From Thalassotalea atypica (GTDB lineage Bacteria; Pseudomonadota; Gammaproteobacteria; Enterobacterales; Alteromonadaceae): a stretch of DNA of 64,000 nucleotides. The translations under genes and the position numbers were made by a program. Under the pieces are notes generated by a model, which did not search any database, was not told where the DNA came from, and saw only the letters and a program-made list of their open reading frames with translations. The first letter of the stretch is position 1; each line of letters begins with the position of its first letter. Positions 27,396 to 35,712 of the stretch are shown piece after piece. The stretch covers positions 1,550,001 through 1,614,000 of the forward strand of contig NZ_AP027364.1 of NCBI RefSeq assembly GCF_030295975.1, written 5' to 3'.

Positions 27396-27411
27396 CTGTA
27401 TTTACCTAGGA

Positions 27412-27434
27412 AGGTAGGGCATTAAGCCCTACCT
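27412..27434 (+). promoter_or_regulatory. Hairpin in front of the second lipoprotein gene
   Basis: AGGTAGGGC and GCCCTACCT are exact 9-bp complements around ATTAA, ending 6 bases before the next ATG. It occupies the place of a ribosome binding site, and no T-run follows, so it may restrain translation of the downstream gene. Confidence 0.55.
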
Positions 27435-27440
27435 ATTATT

Positions 27441-27977
27441 ATGCGATACTTAATCCTAATTTTTGTTAGCGTGTTTTTGATTGGCTGCTCGGTCAATACA
27501 GTGACACTTGCACCTGAATATAGTCATAAATTTAAACGTTCGGCTAAAGCTAGTAAATTAAGTGAGATTGCAAAGTGCTCCTATAGATTGGATAGCTTCA
27601 GTGATGCTAGAGCATCGAAATCATTCGGCGTTGTGGCTTTGACTATTGTCGAAGGAGATGTCGAGCAGTGGGTCTTGTCGGCATTGGAACAATACAATAT
27701 CGATACGGCAAGCGCTAAAGTCTCGCCCTATGTGAAAGTAACTTTACTAAAAGCTTATATTCACTCATTGATGACCTCAATGGCAGCTAATGTGGTATTA
27801 AAGGTAGAATACCTCCCTGAAAAAAGTGAACAGAATAAGATCGTGTATGTCCGAGGACATGAGGTTGACGTTAATTGGAATTCTGGTGAAGATGAAATTT
27901 TAGTCACGCTAAATAAAGCCATGGGGAAGGCAATTTCAAAGGCTAGAGTTGAGCTAGATAAAGCCTATTGTAGTTAG
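27441..27977 (+). CDS. Lipoprotein, function unknown
   Basis: 178 residues with signal peptide and lipobox F-L-I-G-C (Cys16). The mature part has a conserved-looking C-S-Y-R-L-D-S-F-S-D-A-R segment, then alternating strands and a C-terminal helix with a final Cys. It is preceded by a hairpin rather than a clear ribosome binding site. It lies 45 bases after another lipoprotein gene, so the two likely act together at the outer membrane. No family is recognised. Confidence 0.7.
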   Translation: MRYLILIFVSVFLIGCSVNTVTLAPEYSHKFKRSAKASKLSEIAKCSYRLDSFSDARASKSFGVVALTIVEGDVEQWVLSALEQYNIDTASAKVSPYVKVTLLKAYIHSLMTSMAANVVLKVEYLPEKSEQNKIVYVRGHEVDVNWNSGEDEILVTLNKAMGKAISKARVELDKAYCS

Positions 27978-28151
27978 CTCATACTCCTCTTAGTAAATAC
28001 TTATTATTTTTGAGCGTACCTGTCTCTTCATATGATCAATTCGGATAAAATCTTATATTGACTTGATTATCGATGTGACAAGCCTATGTCATTTACTTAC
28101 TTGTCAGCGTAGAATCTAATTACAACTCCTTTAAAAATGAAAGGTATGGCT

Positions 28152-29210
28152 GTGAGGATACTACGACATAAAAAGAGCAAAAACATTAGCTTGTTGCTGT
28201 CTTTTTGCTTTGTTTTCTTGGCCAGTTGTGGTGGCTCTAGCGGTGGTAGTAGTGATAACTCCAGTAGCAATACAACACCTGCCGTGCCAACACCGACAAG
28301 CATTCAAGGCGTTTTAGATCAAGCTGTAAGCTCGGGTATTGATGGTATCTTTGTCTATATTGATCAAACTAATCAAGTAGATGAAAGCTATGCAGCTGGC
28401 ATTGAAAACAAGTTGACACAACAAGCTGCAAACGCTGAGTCGCTATTTAAAATTGCCAGTATCAGTAAGTTATTTATTGCTGTCAGCGCGGCTAAGTTGG
28501 CGGTGAAAGAGCAAATTTCTATAAACGATACCCTAGCTAGTTGGTTACCTGAGTTGGCAGATAGAGTTGAAAATTCAGATATTATTACCATCAGCCATTT
28601 AATCCAACATCGTAGCGGTATTGCCGACTTTGACAGTCAAGCTGGTTTTGATTGGCAAAATGCCCATACTGATATCGATAGCACTTTATTGTTTGCGCTA
28701 GATAAGCCTTCCGATTTTCAACCCAACAGTCGATATGAATATTCCAACACCAATTATTTATTGCTCGCCAAAATTCTTGATAGGGCATTAGGTTATTCTC
28801 ATCATGTATTTATCTCTGAAAATATTCTTATTCCTCTTGGTATGCATGATACCTATGCTCAGTTAGGCGATATTGATTCCGCACGTTTAGCAAAAGGATA
28901 TTGGGGCGGCATTGAGCGTTCCACGCAAGATTATGTCATTCCTGGTGGTTCAATGATTTCAACGGTTAAAGATATCGCCCTTTTTATTCGCGCATTAAAC
29001 ACGGGCAGTTTATTAACACCAGAAGAGCGGGAGCTTTATGGAACTGTGTATTGGTTTAACCATTCAGGTTGGTTGCCGGGCTATCAAAGTGTAGCAAATT
29101 ATGAAAGCAGCATAGATGCGGTAGTGATCCAGTTTATAAATACTACGGGTGGAAGTTCAGAAAGTATTGCCAACTCAACATATCAAAACCTTATAAATCA
29201 GCTTAACTAA
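28152..29210 (+). CDS. Beta-lactamase-fold serine hydrolase, lipoprotein
   Basis: A 352-residue lipoprotein (lipobox L-A-S-C, then a Gly/Ser-rich linker). It belongs to the class C beta-lactamase/D-Ala-D-Ala carboxypeptidase-like family. The catalytic S-I-S-K (S-x-x-K) lies in F-K-I-A-S-I-S-K-L-F. The second motif is Y-S-N in Y-E-Y-S-N-T-N-Y, and the third is H-S-G in N-H-S-G-W-L-P-G-Y. GTG 28152 has GAAAGG at 7 bases; ATGs at 28137 and 28146 are alternatives. The role is probably in peptide or ester cleavage in the periplasm; resistance is not implied. Confidence 0.85.
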   Translation: MRILRHKKSKNISLLLSFCFVFLASCGGSSGGSSDNSSSNTTPAVPTPTSIQGVLDQAVSSGIDGIFVYIDQTNQVDESYAAGIENKLTQQAANAESLFKIASISKLFIAVSAAKLAVKEQISINDTLASWLPELADRVENSDIITISHLIQHRSGIADFDSQAGFDWQNAHTDIDSTLLFALDKPSDFQPNSRYEYSNTNYLLLAKILDRALGYSHHVFISENILIPLGMHDTYAQLGDIDSARLAKGYWGGIERSTQDYVIPGGSMISTVKDIALFIRALNTGSLLTPEERELYGTVYWFNHSGWLPGYQSVANYESSIDAVVIQFINTTGGSSESIANSTYQNLINQLN

Positions 29211-29262
29211 GCTGCTACTTTATTCACTAATAGCAACTTAGTTAGCTTATTAAGGTAATTGT

Positions 29263-29742
29263 TTAATGAAAGACCTCATGGCTGAATCTCATGTGCCTTG
29301 CATTAGCTACCATGATTTCAAAGTCTTGGTGTTTTAAGTGCAAAAGGTTTAAGTGATCACCGCTTTCAATATAAATGTCATCCAAATTATCCAACAACTC
29401 ATCAACAACACAGGCCATATTATAAGCATCACTTAACGGTGGAACAGCTCCGTGGTCACAGTCACCAAACATTTGATATATCTCTTCCTCCTTCAGTAAT
29501 TGATAGCTGGCATAAAGTTGTTCATTTAGCATAGAAATGCTGATTTTATTTCTAGCAGGCAAAATAGCCATAAGCTTTCGATCTTCATGGTCTTTTAAAA
29601 TGACCGCCTTGGCGATATTGTCTAACGGAACTTGAGCACTGATTGCACTACCTATTGAACTATTACTGTGGCTATGTTTGATCACTTGATAATGAATATC
29701 ATGCTCATTGAGGTAAGAACTTACGCGATTTGAAATGGCCAT
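29263..29742 (-). CDS. YbaK/ProX-type aminoacyl-tRNA deacylase domain protein
   Basis: 159 residues of the YbaK/prolyl-tRNA editing fold, which hydrolyses mischarged tRNAs in trans. Typical parts are H-Y-Q-V-I-K-H-S near the start, A-K-A-V-I-L-K-D near 45-52 (with the conserved Lys) and the G-A-V-P-P-L motif near 100. I chose the ATG with GGAGG five bases upstream (29742) rather than one four codons earlier. The exact amino-acid specificity cannot be read from the sequence. Confidence 0.85.
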   Translation of the reverse strand: MAISNRVSSYLNEHDIHYQVIKHSHSNSSIGSAISAQVPLDNIAKAVILKDHEDRKLMAILPARNKISISMLNEQLYASYQLLKEEEIYQMFGDCDHGAVPPLSDAYNMACVVDELLDNLDDIYIESGDHLNLLHLKHQDFEIMVANARHMRFSHEVFH

Positions 29743-29889
29743 ATTGACCTCCAATGTAAAATTGCGTCAGATAAAGTATAGAACAATTTCCCCCTGCTTT
29801 GATGTATGTTGCACACGATATTGTAAGGAGGACTTTCTTAAACTTTAATGGGCGTCGATGATTTCTGGTCAAACCAAATCCGATTACGC

Positions 29890-29895
29890 TATAAT
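29890..29895 (+). promoter_or_regulatory. -10 box of the gsk promoter
   Basis: TATAAT 32 bases before the gsk ATG, with a TGGTCA-like -35 at 29866-29871 (18-base spacer). The leader would be about 26 nt. Confidence 0.5.
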
Positions 29896-29927
29896 TGCGC
29901 CTTTATTACTATTTACAAATATTCTTC

Positions 29928-31232
29928 ATGAAGTTCCCCGGACGCCGTCAACACAAACATTACTTTCCCGTTGACAATAAAAACCCGTTAACCAACCAAG
30001 TTAATCAAGATGCTCAGCTTGTCAGAAATTATATCGTTGGCATTGATCAAATATTGGTGGATATTGAAGCCAAAGTAGATCAAGCTTTTTTAGATGACTT
30101 TGATCTGCGCCGAGGCATGTCACAAGTCATTTCTGATGAAGTTACCGAGCGACTTTATGCAAGACTTAAAGATGAGTCGTTAATTAATTACGAATTTGCG
30201 GGCGGGACGATTGGCAATACCATACATAACTATTCGGTACTAGCGGACGATCGTTCAGTGCTGCTAGGCGTTATGTCACGAAACATCCATGTTGGTGATT
30301 ATGCTTATCGCTTTATTAGTAATACGTCTTCTCGTGTTGACCTCAATTATCTGCAGCCTGTTGATGGGCCGATTGGGCGTTGTTTTACGTTGATTGATGA
30401 TTCAGGTGAGAGAACGTTTGGCATTAATGCGGGGTTGATTAACCGTTTACACCCTGACGCTATAGATGAGACTCTAATTGCTGGTGCTTCCGCACTAGTG
30501 ATCAGCTCTTATTTAATGCGCACGGAAGCTGGGGACACCATGACAGAAGCCGCCATTAAAGCAGTTAAGTGTGCCAATGCTGCGGGTGTTCCTGTGGTTT
30601 TGACTTTAGGTACTAAGTTTTTGATTGAGAAAGAGCCTCAGTTTTGGCGCGAGTTCGTTCAAAAACACGTGAATGTCTTAACCATGAACGAAGAAGAAGC
30701 ACTGGCGATCACCGGTTTTAAAGACCCACTTCAAGCGGCGGATAAGTGTTTAGATTGGGTTGACATGGTTATTTGCACCGCAGGTCCTGAAGGGTTGTAC
30801 ATGGCCGGTTATGTTGATGATAAGTTTAAACGTGAAACTGAATATCCTTTGTTACCTGGCTACATCGCAGACTTTAATCGCTTTGAATATTCTCGACCGA
30901 TGTTACATAAAGATTGTCAAGCACCACTTCGTATTTATTCTCATACTGCTCCTTATATGGGCGGCCCTGAGAGCATCAAAAATACCAATGGTGCGGGCGA
31001 TGCTGCGCTCGCGGCTGTGTTACATGATCTAAGTGCTAACGTATATCATCAGCAAAATGTTGATAACTCCAGCAAACATGAACAACCTGCGTTAACGTAT
31101 TCTTCATTGTCTCAAATGAGCAAATATGCAAACCGTGCCAGTTATGAAGTGCTAGTACAACATTCTCCTCGATTGTCTCGCGGCTTACCCGAGCGTGAAG
31201 ACAGTTTAGAACAAGCATATTGGGCTAAGTAA
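29928..31232 (+). CDS. gsk: Inosine-guanosine kinase
   Basis: Phosphorylates inosine and guanosine to their monophosphates in purine salvage. From ATG 29928 it is 434 residues, the E. coli length, starting M-K-F-P-G-R-R as in that family. It is a PfkB/ribokinase fold with A-G-G-T-I-G-N-T near 85-92, L-N-Y-L-Q-P-V-D-G-P-I-G-R-C and the C-terminal anion-hole motif T-N-G-A-G-D-A-A. The end R-G-L-P-E-R-E-D-S-L-E is diagnostic. An in-frame TTG at 29895 overlaps the -10 box and is not the start. Confidence 0.97.
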   Translation: MKFPGRRQHKHYFPVDNKNPLTNQVNQDAQLVRNYIVGIDQILVDIEAKVDQAFLDDFDLRRGMSQVISDEVTERLYARLKDESLINYEFAGGTIGNTIHNYSVLADDRSVLLGVMSRNIHVGDYAYRFISNTSSRVDLNYLQPVDGPIGRCFTLIDDSGERTFGINAGLINRLHPDAIDETLIAGASALVISSYLMRTEAGDTMTEAAIKAVKCANAAGVPVVLTLGTKFLIEKEPQFWREFVQKHVNVLTMNEEEALAITGFKDPLQAADKCLDWVDMVICTAGPEGLYMAGYVDDKFKRETEYPLLPGYIADFNRFEYSRPMLHKDCQAPLRIYSHTAPYMGGPESIKNTNGAGDAALAAVLHDLSANVYHQQNVDNSSKHEQPALTYSSLSQMSKYANRASYEVLVQHSPRLSRGLPEREDSLEQAYWAK

Positions 31233-31266
31233 GTTCTTCACTTAACGGACACCGCTTTCGTTATTG

Positions 31267-31293
31267 GCAATTCTATTTGCGAATTGCATTTTT
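31267..31293 (+). terminator. Probable terminator of gsk
   Basis: GCAATTC-TATTTGC-GAATTGC followed by ATTTTTG. The 7-bp stem is AT-rich, so strength is moderate. A palindrome GCAAATTGCAATTTGC follows at 31300-31315. Confidence 0.5.
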
Positions 31294-31399
31294 GTGAAAG
31301 CAAATTGCAATTTGCGTGCTTAACACTCTAAGTTGTAAGTAGTTTATTTGGCATATTTTCAATGATTTAACTGTGCTTTTAACGTTGGCACTTGTGATG

Positions 31400-31440
31400 C
31401 AACTCCTTGAGCGAACATAACTAAACCGATTGAGGAGTTG
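31400..31440 (+). promoter_or_regulatory. Hairpin masking the ribosome binding site of a 67-aa gene
   Basis: CAACTCCT (31400-31407) is an exact complement of AGGAGTTG (31433-31440). The right arm contains the GAGGAG ribosome binding site whose ATG is at 31444. Pairing would close the site; the loop is 25 nt. This is the layout of an RNA thermometer or a small-RNA- or protein-switched leader. Confidence 0.55.
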
Positions 31441-31443
31441 ATT

Positions 31444-31647
31444 ATGTCATATGTACCAAAGAGAGCGTCTAGACGGATTATCTTACCAGCAGACGAGTTA
31501 CTTGCTCGCAAGAGACAGTTTGAAGGTGAGCTGGGTGAACTTGGGCATCTAGTCGAAGAGTTTGCCTACCTAAAGCAAGACGTTATCAAAGTTGCACTTT
31601 TGGTCGATAGCCAGGACAACGTAAACTTTTTATTAGGGTATAACTAG
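31444..31647 (+). CDS. 67-aa soluble protein, function unknown
   Basis: Starts at an ATG with GAGGAG six bases upstream. The protein has a basic start (K-R-A-S-R-R), then a long amphipathic helix (residues about 17-45, rich in Glu and Leu), ending in hydrophobic strands. It looks like a small helical regulator or adaptor. It stands alone downstream of gsk. The sequestered ribosome binding site suggests conditional expression. I recognise no family. Confidence 0.6.
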   Translation: MSYVPKRASRRIILPADELLARKRQFEGELGELGHLVEEFAYLKQDVIKVALLVDSQDNVNFLLGYN

Positions 31648-31752
31648 GGCGAAGATGAATGCATATGGTTGAAAGGCAATGGGTTGTTCACTCCTCAAAG
31701 AATATTTGATGAGTGAATAATCCTCATTGATAAGGCGGAGATCACAGTAGCA

Positions 31753-32505
31753 TTAGAAAATAAAGTCACCCAACTCTTGCATTGATGATAATTTATAACA
31801 GCCAACTACGTCTTTACAGTCAACACCTTTAAGTCGTGTCCCCAATGATTTTATTGGCTTTCTGTAGGTGGCTAGCTGTGCGTCAAATATTGTTTCTATT
31901 GGGTCGGAAGTAACGGTAATCGTTTCTATGTCCTTATCAAGAACTTTGACTGGGTGCAATGCAACGTATTGCTCAGTCTTAGGCAGTTGATTAATGAAAC
32001 GTGCGTCAAGTGTGCTGATAAATTTAACCGCATCTTGTTGTTTGTTTTTATAGGCTTTTGCTAAATAGATATCAGCAAGTTCAAGGTTTTTAATACCAAA
32101 CTCATTGGTCAGGTAAATGCGAGCAAGTATATAATTTGCGTCTTTGTAATTTTCTACTGCAGCTTTATTGAGGTATTTAATTGCTAGTGGCACGTTTTTG
32201 TGTTCATTATATAACAAAGACAATAACCCGGCTTTATATTGAGCAGAGGTATTGCCTTTTCTTGCAGCTTTGAGGTAATACTTTAAAGCGAGCCCCTTGT
32301 TTTTATCTACGCCATAACCGTGATAGTAGAATTCACCAAGCATAGCCATAGCTTGAGGGTGGCCTTTTTTTGCACTGGATTTGAATTTATTAAAGTATTC
32401 AAGGCATTGTTCTGATTGACATGCTAATAAGGTCGCAGAAATTGAATTCAGAGATAACAATGTACTTGCCAAAATCAAAGGCGCTATTAAAGTCCATTTC
32501 ATCAT
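31753..32505 (-). CDS. Sel1-repeat periplasmic protein
   Basis: 250 residues with a cleavable signal peptide (M-M-K-W-T-L-I-A-P-L-I-L-A). At least three Sel1-like repeats lie between about 40 and 155 (A-M-L-G-E-F-Y-Y-H-G-Y-G-V and following A-x-x-Y-Y-x-K-A-A units). The C-terminal 80 residues are unassigned and contain a D-C-K-D-V-V-G-C pair of Cys. Such repeats mediate protein binding. Starts at 32532 or 32520 are possible; 32505 gives the best signal peptide. Confidence 0.75.
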   Translation of the reverse strand: MMKWTLIAPLILASTLLSLNSISATLLACQSEQCLEYFNKFKSSAKKGHPQAMAMLGEFYYHGYGVDKNKGLALKYYLKAARKGNTSAQYKAGLLSLLYNEHKNVPLAIKYLNKAAVENYKDANYILARIYLTNEFGIKNLELADIYLAKAYKNKQQDAVKFISTLDARFINQLPKTEQYVALHPVKVLDKDIETITVTSDPIETIFDAQLATYRKPIKSLGTRLKGVDCKDVVGCYKLSSMQELGDFIF

Positions 32506-32630
32506 TTTATCCCTAATCATTAATATGTTCATTTATTGTTCTAAGTTAAGTTAGTACAATAAATAACCATGTTCAACGTCTTTACATTCAGTGCCCTTAT
32601 AATCAGCACTCTAAAACGCCTTTTTATCGA

Positions 32631-33068
32631 CTAGTTCTGTGCGAGTTTTTGTACACACTGCATGATCCATTGTTTCATCTGCATCTCACTTAAGCCGCCA
32701 GACACCCGATCAACTTCTTCGCCACGGAAGAAAAAGATTAAGGTTGGAATGCTGCGAATGTTGGCATCGGCTGAGATTTTTTGAGCTTGTTCAGTATCAA
32801 CTTTTGCAAACAATATTGTACTCGATGTTTTAGCCATATCGTTAAAGACAGGCGCCATCTGCTGACAAGGACCACACCATGTAGCCCAAAAGTCTACAAT
32901 AATGGGTAAGTCGTTTTTTTCAATGAAAGGGTAGAAGGTGTTATTGCCCAAATCGATAGGTGTTGAACTGTAAACTGCGTTCTTACACTTTCCGCAAGAG
33001 GCTTGTGTATGATCGCGCTGATCGGGCACACGGTTCGTAGCAAAACAATGTGAGCAAGTGATATTCAT
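32631..33068 (-). CDS. trxC: Thioredoxin 2
   Basis: Cytoplasmic disulfide reductase with an N-terminal zinc ribbon. The 145 residues match TrxC. The zinc-binding Cys pairs are C5/C8 and C25/C28. The redox site is W-C-G-P-C in F-W-A-T-W-C-G-P-C. The cis-Pro region is S-I-P-T-L. I chose the ATG at 33068, with AAGGA just upstream; a reading starting 41 codons earlier lacks family similarity. E. coli trxC is in the OxyR regulon; no site was identified here. Confidence 0.95.
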   Translation of the reverse strand: MNITCSHCFATNRVPDQRDHTQASCGKCKNAVYSSTPIDLGNNTFYPFIEKNDLPIIVDFWATWCGPCQQMAPVFNDMAKTSSTILFAKVDTEQAQKISADANIRSIPTLIFFFRGEEVDRVSGGLSEMQMKQWIMQCVQKLAQN

Positions 33069-33579
33069 AGTCCTTCCATACATACATACATAAATAAAAT
33101 TAATGACGTTAAACGCCCAATAGATGCATTGAGCATTCAGTTTGCGATTATATCGAGTCTGACTAACTTGAAAACGGTAAATCGGGTTCAAACTCGATAA
33201 TATTATCCTCAGGTAATTGATATTTGAAGTCTTAAATTTACAAATCCACGTTTTATATCGTCTTATGCGTTGGCGTTTCTAAGCTTAATATGATTGGGTT
33301 TGCTCCATATTATTGGAGTTAAGTATTACTGTTACATAGTGGCTTTGTTACGGGCAATTTAATACTGATTTGTAACAAATCAGTCCTGCTTGATAACGCT
33401 TTGTAACAGGGTTTTGTCGTATGCTTTGTTCAGGTTTTCAAAGAGGCGCTTTAGTTAATTTTAGTTTAATTAGCTAGTTAATTGACTATTTGTACGGTGG
33501 TTTTTACGTTTGTGTATAAATCACATTTACGCTTTGATAAACCTTGTAACAGCAAAATAATTATCAATTGGGGTGAATT
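33069..33579. other. 511-bp gap upstream of the 57-aa acidic gene
   Basis: Holds the trxC promoter region on the minus strand and, on the plus side, a 21-bp palindrome (33364-33384). Copies of TTGTAACA occur at 33370, 33401 and 33544. No ORF is credible. A long 5' leader or clustered operator for the 57-aa gene is possible. Confidence 0.55.
33364..33384. promoter_or_regulatory. 21-bp perfect palindrome with a TTGTAACA core
   Basis: ACTGATTTGT and its exact complement flank a single central A. Related TTGTAAC words recur at 33401, 33544 and 33895, upstream of both small genes, which points to a shared DNA-binding regulator. Confidence 0.5.
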
Positions 33580-33753
33580 ATGTCGTTCTTAAACAATGAA
33601 CAAATGTCAGATAATACAGACCTAGAATCCATGCTTTATAGTGATGCTGAAAATGCAGACACGTTTGACTATGAAGATTTTTCTGATGATTTAATGGATT
33701 ACGTTGAGCCAAGCTATTCTGAAGGACAAGGCATAGACTATGGCTTTAATTAG
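33580..33753 (+). CDS. 57-aa strongly acidic protein, function unknown
   Basis: ATG with GGGGTG six bases upstream. The protein is rich in Asp/Glu and Tyr (F-D-Y-E-D-F-S-D-D-L near the middle) with almost no basic residues, and no membrane segment. The strong ribosome binding site and biased composition support a real gene. Acidic small proteins can mimic DNA or bind basic partners, but that is speculation here. Confidence 0.55.
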   Translation: MSFLNNEQMSDNTDLESMLYSDAENADTFDYEDFSDDLMDYVEPSYSEGQGIDYGFN

Positions 33754-33962
33754 AGATAAAAAATAATGCCGTTTACACTATGAAGGATGCACCGCGTAGC
33801 AGCTGATTGTCACATACATTCGCAAATTGTGGTTAATGAAATAAGCCTGATTGTTTTTTAAGCGGCATTATTGCTTTATTGATATCAAAGTAAGTTGTAA
33901 CTGTAATAAAGGTGTCACAATAATTATTTACATTGGCTTGAAATAAATGACGGAGGTGTACC

Positions 33963-34136
33963 ATGGTAGATAGTCAGTGGGATGAATTTGATTTTCAAGA
34001 TGACATAGAACAAATCAATCGTGACAACAGCAAGCGATTAAAGAAAAGGAAATGGCGAGAAATAGAAAACGTCAAAGAAAAGCAACGTTTGAAAAGAGAA
34101 CTATCTACTTATGATAGCGATAACTTTTATTCATAA
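33963..34136 (+). CDS. PA3496-like 57-aa protein
   Basis: ATG preceded by GGAGG at 7 bases. An acidic start (W-D-E-F-D-F-Q-D-D) is followed by a basic/amphipathic helix (R-L-K-K-R-K-W-R-E-I-E, K-Q-R-L-K-R-E-L). This layout matches the short PA3496-type family of gammaproteobacteria. Its role is poorly known; an envelope link has been proposed in annotations. A TTGTAAC word lies 68 bases upstream, as before the neighbouring acidic gene. Confidence 0.65.
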   Translation: MVDSQWDEFDFQDDIEQINRDNSKRLKKRKWREIENVKEKQRLKRELSTYDSDNFYS

Positions 34137-34328
34137 CTGGTTGGTCGTTGCGAAACCATATAATTGTAAATTATCTGGTCAGCTCTCTTTAGTAACTTGT
34201 TGTATTAAAACTTTAAAGTTTTAATAATTTTGGTGTGAAAACTTAAGTTGTACATAACGTAACATTTTTCACGGCTTATCTAACGTACTCTGCGACGCTA
34301 ATTTAAGTAGTTCAGAATAGAAAGCCCG

Positions 34329-35603
34329 ATGAAATTAAACAAAACATTTTTACTCCTTAGTTGCGCCTTGACCTCAACGCAAGCTTTGTCAGCTGCGTTT
34401 CAATTAGCGGAGCACAGTGCGTCAGGATTAGGCCGAGCGTTTGCCGGTGAAGCGGCCATTGCTGAAGATGCTTCTGTTGTTGCACGCAATCCAGCGCTAA
34501 TGTCGCAATTTGACAAGGAAATGCTTACCGTTGTCGCAAGTTACGTAAAACCAGATGTTTCACTAGACGGTACAGAAGCTCCTGCGGGATCAACGCCATC
34601 ATCACTGGATCAATCAAGTATTGCCCCGTCTGCAATTATTCCTGCATTTTATTATGTTAAGCCAATGAGCGACAAACTTGCTTTAGGTGTCGGTACATTT
34701 TCCAATTTTGGTCTAGCGACAGAGTTTTCTGATGATTATGCAGCCGGTCAGCTTGCAGGTGAAACAGGCATTACAACAATTAACCTAAACTTAAGTGCAT
34801 CATATAAGTTGAATGAGCAAATTAGCTTAGGCTTGGGCGCGAATGTGGTCTATGCAGATGCTGAATTGACTCGACATTTTGGTGAAACTAGTTTGTTACC
34901 AGACTTTATTAAACCAGCCCCAGAAACAGTGGCTGCAGACATGGCAGGCGATGATATTGCGTTTGGCTGGAATATTGGTGCAACATATCAAATCAACGAT
35001 AGCCACCGATTAGGTTTTTCATACCGTAGTGAAGTTGATGTGGCGTTAGAGGGTGAATACACAAACGAGTTACCGGCTATGTTAGGCGGCCTTGAAGGTG
35101 CTAAAGTCGGTGGTTCGCTTGACATCACGTTACCTGCAATTGCTGAGTTTTCTGGTTTGCACAAAGTAACACCTACAACATCAGTTCATTACTCTGTTAT
35201 GTGGACAGGGTGGAGCAGCTTTGACAAGCTTGAAGCCTATGTTGATATTGCGGAAGAGCCAGTATTTGCTAAAACTGAAAATTTCTCTGACTCGTATCGT
35301 TTCGCGCTTGGCGCAACTCATGTGTTAAATGATGTTGTTACACTTCGAGTGGGTGTTGCGTATGATGAGTCGCCAGCAGATAAAAACCATTTGTCTATTT
35401 CAATCCCTGATACTGACCGTTTGTGGTTAACTACCGGTGTTAATTATAAGTTCTCTGACAGCAGTTCAGTTGATTTTGGTTTAGCGTACATTAAAGGTGA
35501 TGAGCAGGAATTCACTGAAAGTGATGAGTTAGGTCAACAGTGGGGCTTTAAATCCGAAGGCAATGCTTCTATCGCTTCTTTGCAATACAACCACGCCTTC
35601 TAA
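34329..35603 (+). CDS. fadL: Outer-membrane long-chain fatty acid transporter (FadL family)
   Basis: A 424-residue beta-barrel porin with a signal peptide of about 22 residues. The mature N-terminus reads A-F-Q-L-A-E-H-S-A-S-G-L-G-R-A-F-A-G, the FadL hatch signature, then A-R-N-P-A-L-M. Alternating strands run to a C-terminal Y-N-H-A-F, with the terminal Phe needed for barrel assembly. Takes up fatty acids or other hydrophobic compounds. It stands alone, converging on a hydrolase gene. Confidence 0.93.
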   Translation: MKLNKTFLLLSCALTSTQALSAAFQLAEHSASGLGRAFAGEAAIAEDASVVARNPALMSQFDKEMLTVVASYVKPDVSLDGTEAPAGSTPSSLDQSSIAPSAIIPAFYYVKPMSDKLALGVGTFSNFGLATEFSDDYAAGQLAGETGITTINLNLSASYKLNEQISLGLGANVVYADAELTRHFGETSLLPDFIKPAPETVAADMAGDDIAFGWNIGATYQINDSHRLGFSYRSEVDVALEGEYTNELPAMLGGLEGAKVGGSLDITLPAIAEFSGLHKVTPTTSVHYSVMWTGWSSFDKLEAYVDIAEEPVFAKTENFSDSYRFALGATHVLNDVVTLRVGVAYDESPADKNHLSISIPDTDRLWLTTGVNYKFSDSSSVDFGLAYIKGDEQEFTESDELGQQWGFKSEGNASIASLQYNHAF

Positions 35604-35667
35604 TTGCTCAAATACAAGCTAAATTTGAACCTGACATTTCAAAGTGTTAATCGATTTACTTGCTCAA

Positions 35668-35712
35668 ATAAAGCAGCTCATTATCCATCGGATATTAGCT
35701 GCTTTATTTTTT
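35668..35712. terminator. Terminator between fadL and the hydrolase gene
   Basis: ATAAAGCAGCT and AGCTGCTTTAT are exact 11-bp complements with an 18-nt loop, followed by TTTTTT on the plus strand. The stem overlaps the last codons of the convergent hydrolase gene (stop at 35681). Confidence 0.75.

Noticed and set aside
29895-29927. TTG start for gsk
   Set aside because: It overlaps the -10 box; the ATG at 29928 gives exactly the known family start and length.
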